From NCBI GenBank assembly GCA_903844635.1, contig CAIMUF010000034.1:1-42050 (forward strand): a stretch of 42,050 bases of DNA, read 5' to 3'. The notes beneath the pieces were generated by a model. That model searched no databases. It had not been told where the DNA came from and saw nothing but the letters and a program-made list of their open reading frames with translations. Positions within the stretch are counted from its first letter, which is position 1. The number at the start of each line of letters is the position of its first letter. Both the position numbers and the translations under genes were made by a program. Below, piece by piece: positions 39,935-42,050 of the stretch. The stretch comes from an uncultured Sulfuricurvum sp. Lineage in GTDB: Bacteria; Campylobacterota; Campylobacteria; Campylobacterales; Sulfurimonadaceae.

Positions 39935-42049
39935 ATGACCTTGCTAATTGATATTCTTGCCAAAAAAACAAATATTTCTAAAAACAACATTGAGTCAATT
40001 TTAAAACTTCTCGAAGAGGGGTCAACTATCCCTTTTATCGCTCGTTATCGCAAAGAGATGACGGGGGGTGCTAGTGATGAGCAGTTGCGCGATTTTGAAA
40101 CTATTTATGTGTATTCAAAAAAACTGTTGGAGCGTAAAGAGGAAATACGTAGACTGATACAAGAGCGAGGCGTGTTGAGTGCTGAGCTGTCTACTCTGAT
40201 TAACGCAGCACAAACACTTCAAGTTCTCGAAGACATCTATCGTCCATTCAAGGAAAAGAAAAATACGCGTGCTGCATCAGCGATAGCCGCAGGACTTCAG
40301 CCATTGGCAAATATACTTCAAAGTGCTAGATTGGAGTTGGCAGAATTCAAAAAGAAAGCACAGGAGTTTGTCAAAGGGTCGATAAAAACTGTTGATGAAG
40401 CGGTGCAGGGGGCAAAAGATATCGTAGCGGAATCGTACAGTGATGATCCGCGTGAACGGGAGCACTGGAGAAAACAGCTTCTTGACTATTCTTCTTTCGA
40501 GATAAAAGGGACAAAAACACTCAAAGAAGAGGGATTGTTTGCAAAATTGGCAGGCAAAACTGAGCGCATTTCTTCTATTCCTTCTCATCGTTATCTTGCT
40601 TTAATGAGAGGAGTATTCGAAAAAGAGCTAAGCGTTAAAGTCTCGAACGATATGGAGCGCGTGGAGAGTTCCATCAAACAGTTCAGGCTTCCTAAAAATG
40701 CCAATGGAAGTAAAGAAATATTGCTTGAAGCCTATCTCGATGGCTTTAAACGGTTGTTATTTCCTTCATTGGAACGTGAAATTCACAGTACGATAAAAGA
40801 ACGTTCGGATATTCAAGCCATTACGACATTCGGTAAAAATCTTACACAGCTTCTCAACACGCCGCCTGTCACAAAACGGGTCATTTTGGGAGCCGATCCG
40901 GCGTACCGTACGGGATGTAAACTAGCAGTCGTCGATGAACACGGAACCTATTTAGCCCATGCCGTGATCTATCCCACCCCTCCAGTGAGTGATTATACGG
41001 CTTCGGCAAAAGTGGTCAAAGAATTGGCAAAAAAATACAACATCACGGGTGTAGCCATCGGAAATGGTACTGGCTCACGAGAGACACAGGAGTTTTTTGC
41101 CCGAGTCAATAACGAAGAGGGACTTAACCTCTCGTATACGGTGGTATCGGAAGCGGGAGCGTCGGTTTATTCGGCATCCAAAATCGCGCAAGAGGAATAT
41201 CCGAATCTCGATGTGACGATACGGGGAGCCATCTCGATCGCTCAGCGGTTACGTGACCCGATGGCAGCACTGGTAAAAATCGATCCGAAATCGTTGGGTA
41301 TTGGGCAATATCAGCACGACGTCGATCAAAAGCTCTTGGAAAAACAGTTGGGCAGCGTGACAGAAGATTTGGTCAACCGTATCGGTGTGGATGTCAACAG
41401 TGCCTCGGTATCGCTGCTATCGTATGTCGCGGGAGTAGGGGTGAAAGTAGCTCATGCTATCGTAGAATATCGCGAAAAAAGCGGTTCTTTCAAGAGTAAG
41501 CAAGAACTTTTAAAAGTAAAAGGTCTGGGGGCAAAAGCGTATGAACAGTGTGCCGGATTTTTTCGGATACGAGAGGGTAAAAGTATCCTGGACAACACGG
41601 GCGTGCATCCTGAAAGTTATGACGTGGCGCAAAAGCTTTTAAAGCAATATGATATTTTTTCGATCACAAAAGAACAAATTACAAAACTGGCAGTGGAAAT
41701 GGGCATTGGCGAATTAACTCTCCAAGACATAATAACGGAGCTCAAAAAACCGGGGTTCGATCCTCGCGAGACATTACCACCAATCATGTTTCGAGAGGGA
41801 CTTACTGATATTAAAGAGCTTCAAGAAGGATCTATTGTCTCCGGAGTTGTTCGAAACATCGCTGATTTCGGTGCATTTGTAGATATTGGGCTCAAAAATG
41901 ACGGGTTGATTCATATTTCTCAAATGTCGGAAAAACGAATTGCACACCCACTGGAAGTGTTAAGTGTCAATCAGCAATTACGTCATATCCGTGTAGTGGA
42001 AGTAGATCAGCAAAAAGGAAAAGTGTCCCTTAGCTTACGTGATATATAA
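39935..42049 (+). CDS. tex: Tex-family RNA-binding transcription accessory protein
   Basis: Tex proteins bind nucleic acid and affect transcription and expression of virulence or stress genes; related to eukaryotic Spt6. The 704-residue product has the N-terminal helical region (TIPFIARYRKEMTGGASDEQLRDFE), a YqgF-type RNase-H-like domain (about 315-420; VILGADPAYRTGCKLAVVDEHG), helix-hairpin-helix repeats (about 480-550; LLKVKGLGAKAYEQCAGFFRI), and a C-terminal S1 domain (about 632-704; GSIVSGVVRNIADFGAFVDIG). It is a little shorter than the roughly 770 residues of many homologues, mainly at the C-terminus after S1. AACAGGAAAAGT supplies the ribosome site. The stop TAA (42047-42049) lies at the window edge, so the gene is complete. 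Confidence 0.96.
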   Translation: MTLLIDILAKKTNISKNNIESILKLLEEGSTIPFIARYRKEMTGGASDEQLRDFETIYVYSKKLLERKEEIRRLIQERGVLSAELSTLINAAQTLQVLEDIYRPFKEKKNTRAASAIAAGLQPLANILQSARLELAEFKKKAQEFVKGSIKTVDEAVQGAKDIVAESYSDDPREREHWRKQLLDYSSFEIKGTKTLKEEGLFAKLAGKTERISSIPSHRYLALMRGVFEKELSVKVSNDMERVESSIKQFRLPKNANGSKEILLEAYLDGFKRLLFPSLEREIHSTIKERSDIQAITTFGKNLTQLLNTPPVTKRVILGADPAYRTGCKLAVVDEHGTYLAHAVIYPTPPVSDYTASAKVVKELAKKYNITGVAIGNGTGSRETQEFFARVNNEEGLNLSYTVVSEAGASVYSASKIAQEEYPNLDVTIRGAISIAQRLRDPMAALVKIDPKSLGIGQYQHDVDQKLLEKQLGSVTEDLVNRIGVDVNSASVSLLSYVAGVGVKVAHAIVEYREKSGSFKSKQELLKVKGLGAKAYEQCAGFFRIREGKSILDNTGVHPESYDVAQKLLKQYDIFSITKEQITKLAVEMGIGELTLQDIITELKKPGFDPRETLPPIMFREGLTDIKELQEGSIVSGVVRNIADFGAFVDIGLKNDGLIHISQMSEKRIAHPLEVLSVNQQLRHIRVVEVDQQKGKVSLSLRDI

Positions 42050-42050
42050 A

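Noticed and set aside
1..42050. tRNA, rRNA, riboswitch (e.g. TPP before thiE) and CRISPR
   Set aside because: None of the characteristic stems or conserved cores was seen; the thiE-like gene overlaps its upstream neighbour and has no leader.

Overview
The window looks like a chromosomal segment of a free-living Campylobacterota bacterium (former Epsilonproteobacteria; Sulfuricurvum/Sulfurimonas-like is my best guess). The basis is inference: AT-rich coding sequence, a stand-alone atpB away from the other ATP synthase genes, tightly overlapping genes with AAGGA/AGGAG ribosome sites, and protein styles typical of that group. No tRNA, rRNA or CRISPR array was seen, and no gene-free stretch exceeds 300 bases.

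Layout. 1-515: tail of an IS30-type transposase and its probable right end, abutting a c-type cytochrome gene that seems to have lost its signal peptide. 761-7012: a housekeeping run on + (atpB, a small membrane protein, thiE-like, gatB, a K+ channel with an RCK domain, a second RCK protein, gpsA), followed by a Dabb-domain protein and a small secreted protein (7112-7805). 7839-14819 on -: cobA, nirA, nasA, a small membrane protein and uup. 14921-16072 on +: a precorrin-2 dehydrogenase/ferrochelatase gene and msrB. 16069-20374 on -: nrtA, nrtB, nrtD and an outer-membrane beta-barrel. These last blocks form a nitrate assimilation island: outer-membrane channel, ABC importer, cytoplasmic molybdenum nitrate reductase, siroheme nitrite reductase, and two enzymes that make siroheme.

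20597-25289: a nine-haem lipoprotein cytochrome diverges from an OmpR-type response regulator, whose likely histidine kinase lies tail-to-tail with it. 25410-36034: a type II secretion locus in two divergent operons (gspG-H-I-J on +; gspK-L-M-N-C-D-E-F on -) with a lytic transglycosylase at its end. 36047-42049: a PAS/degenerate GGDEF/EAL protein, an Rrf2 regulator coupled to a PDC-like sensor membrane protein, a NYN/PIN-like nuclease candidate, and Tex.

The most unusual non-coding signals are two families of palindromic repeats. One has copies at 2286-2398 and 7019-7084, the other at 15483-15570 and 18961-19062. In both, paired bases differ between copies while pairing is kept, and one copy of each family supplies the stop and last codons of a gene. 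A 23-base-spaced direct repeat over the likely nrtA promoter is a candidate operator. I see no single clearly new system; the nitrate island with its own porin and the haem lipoprotein with its two-component pair are the best candidates for follow-up.
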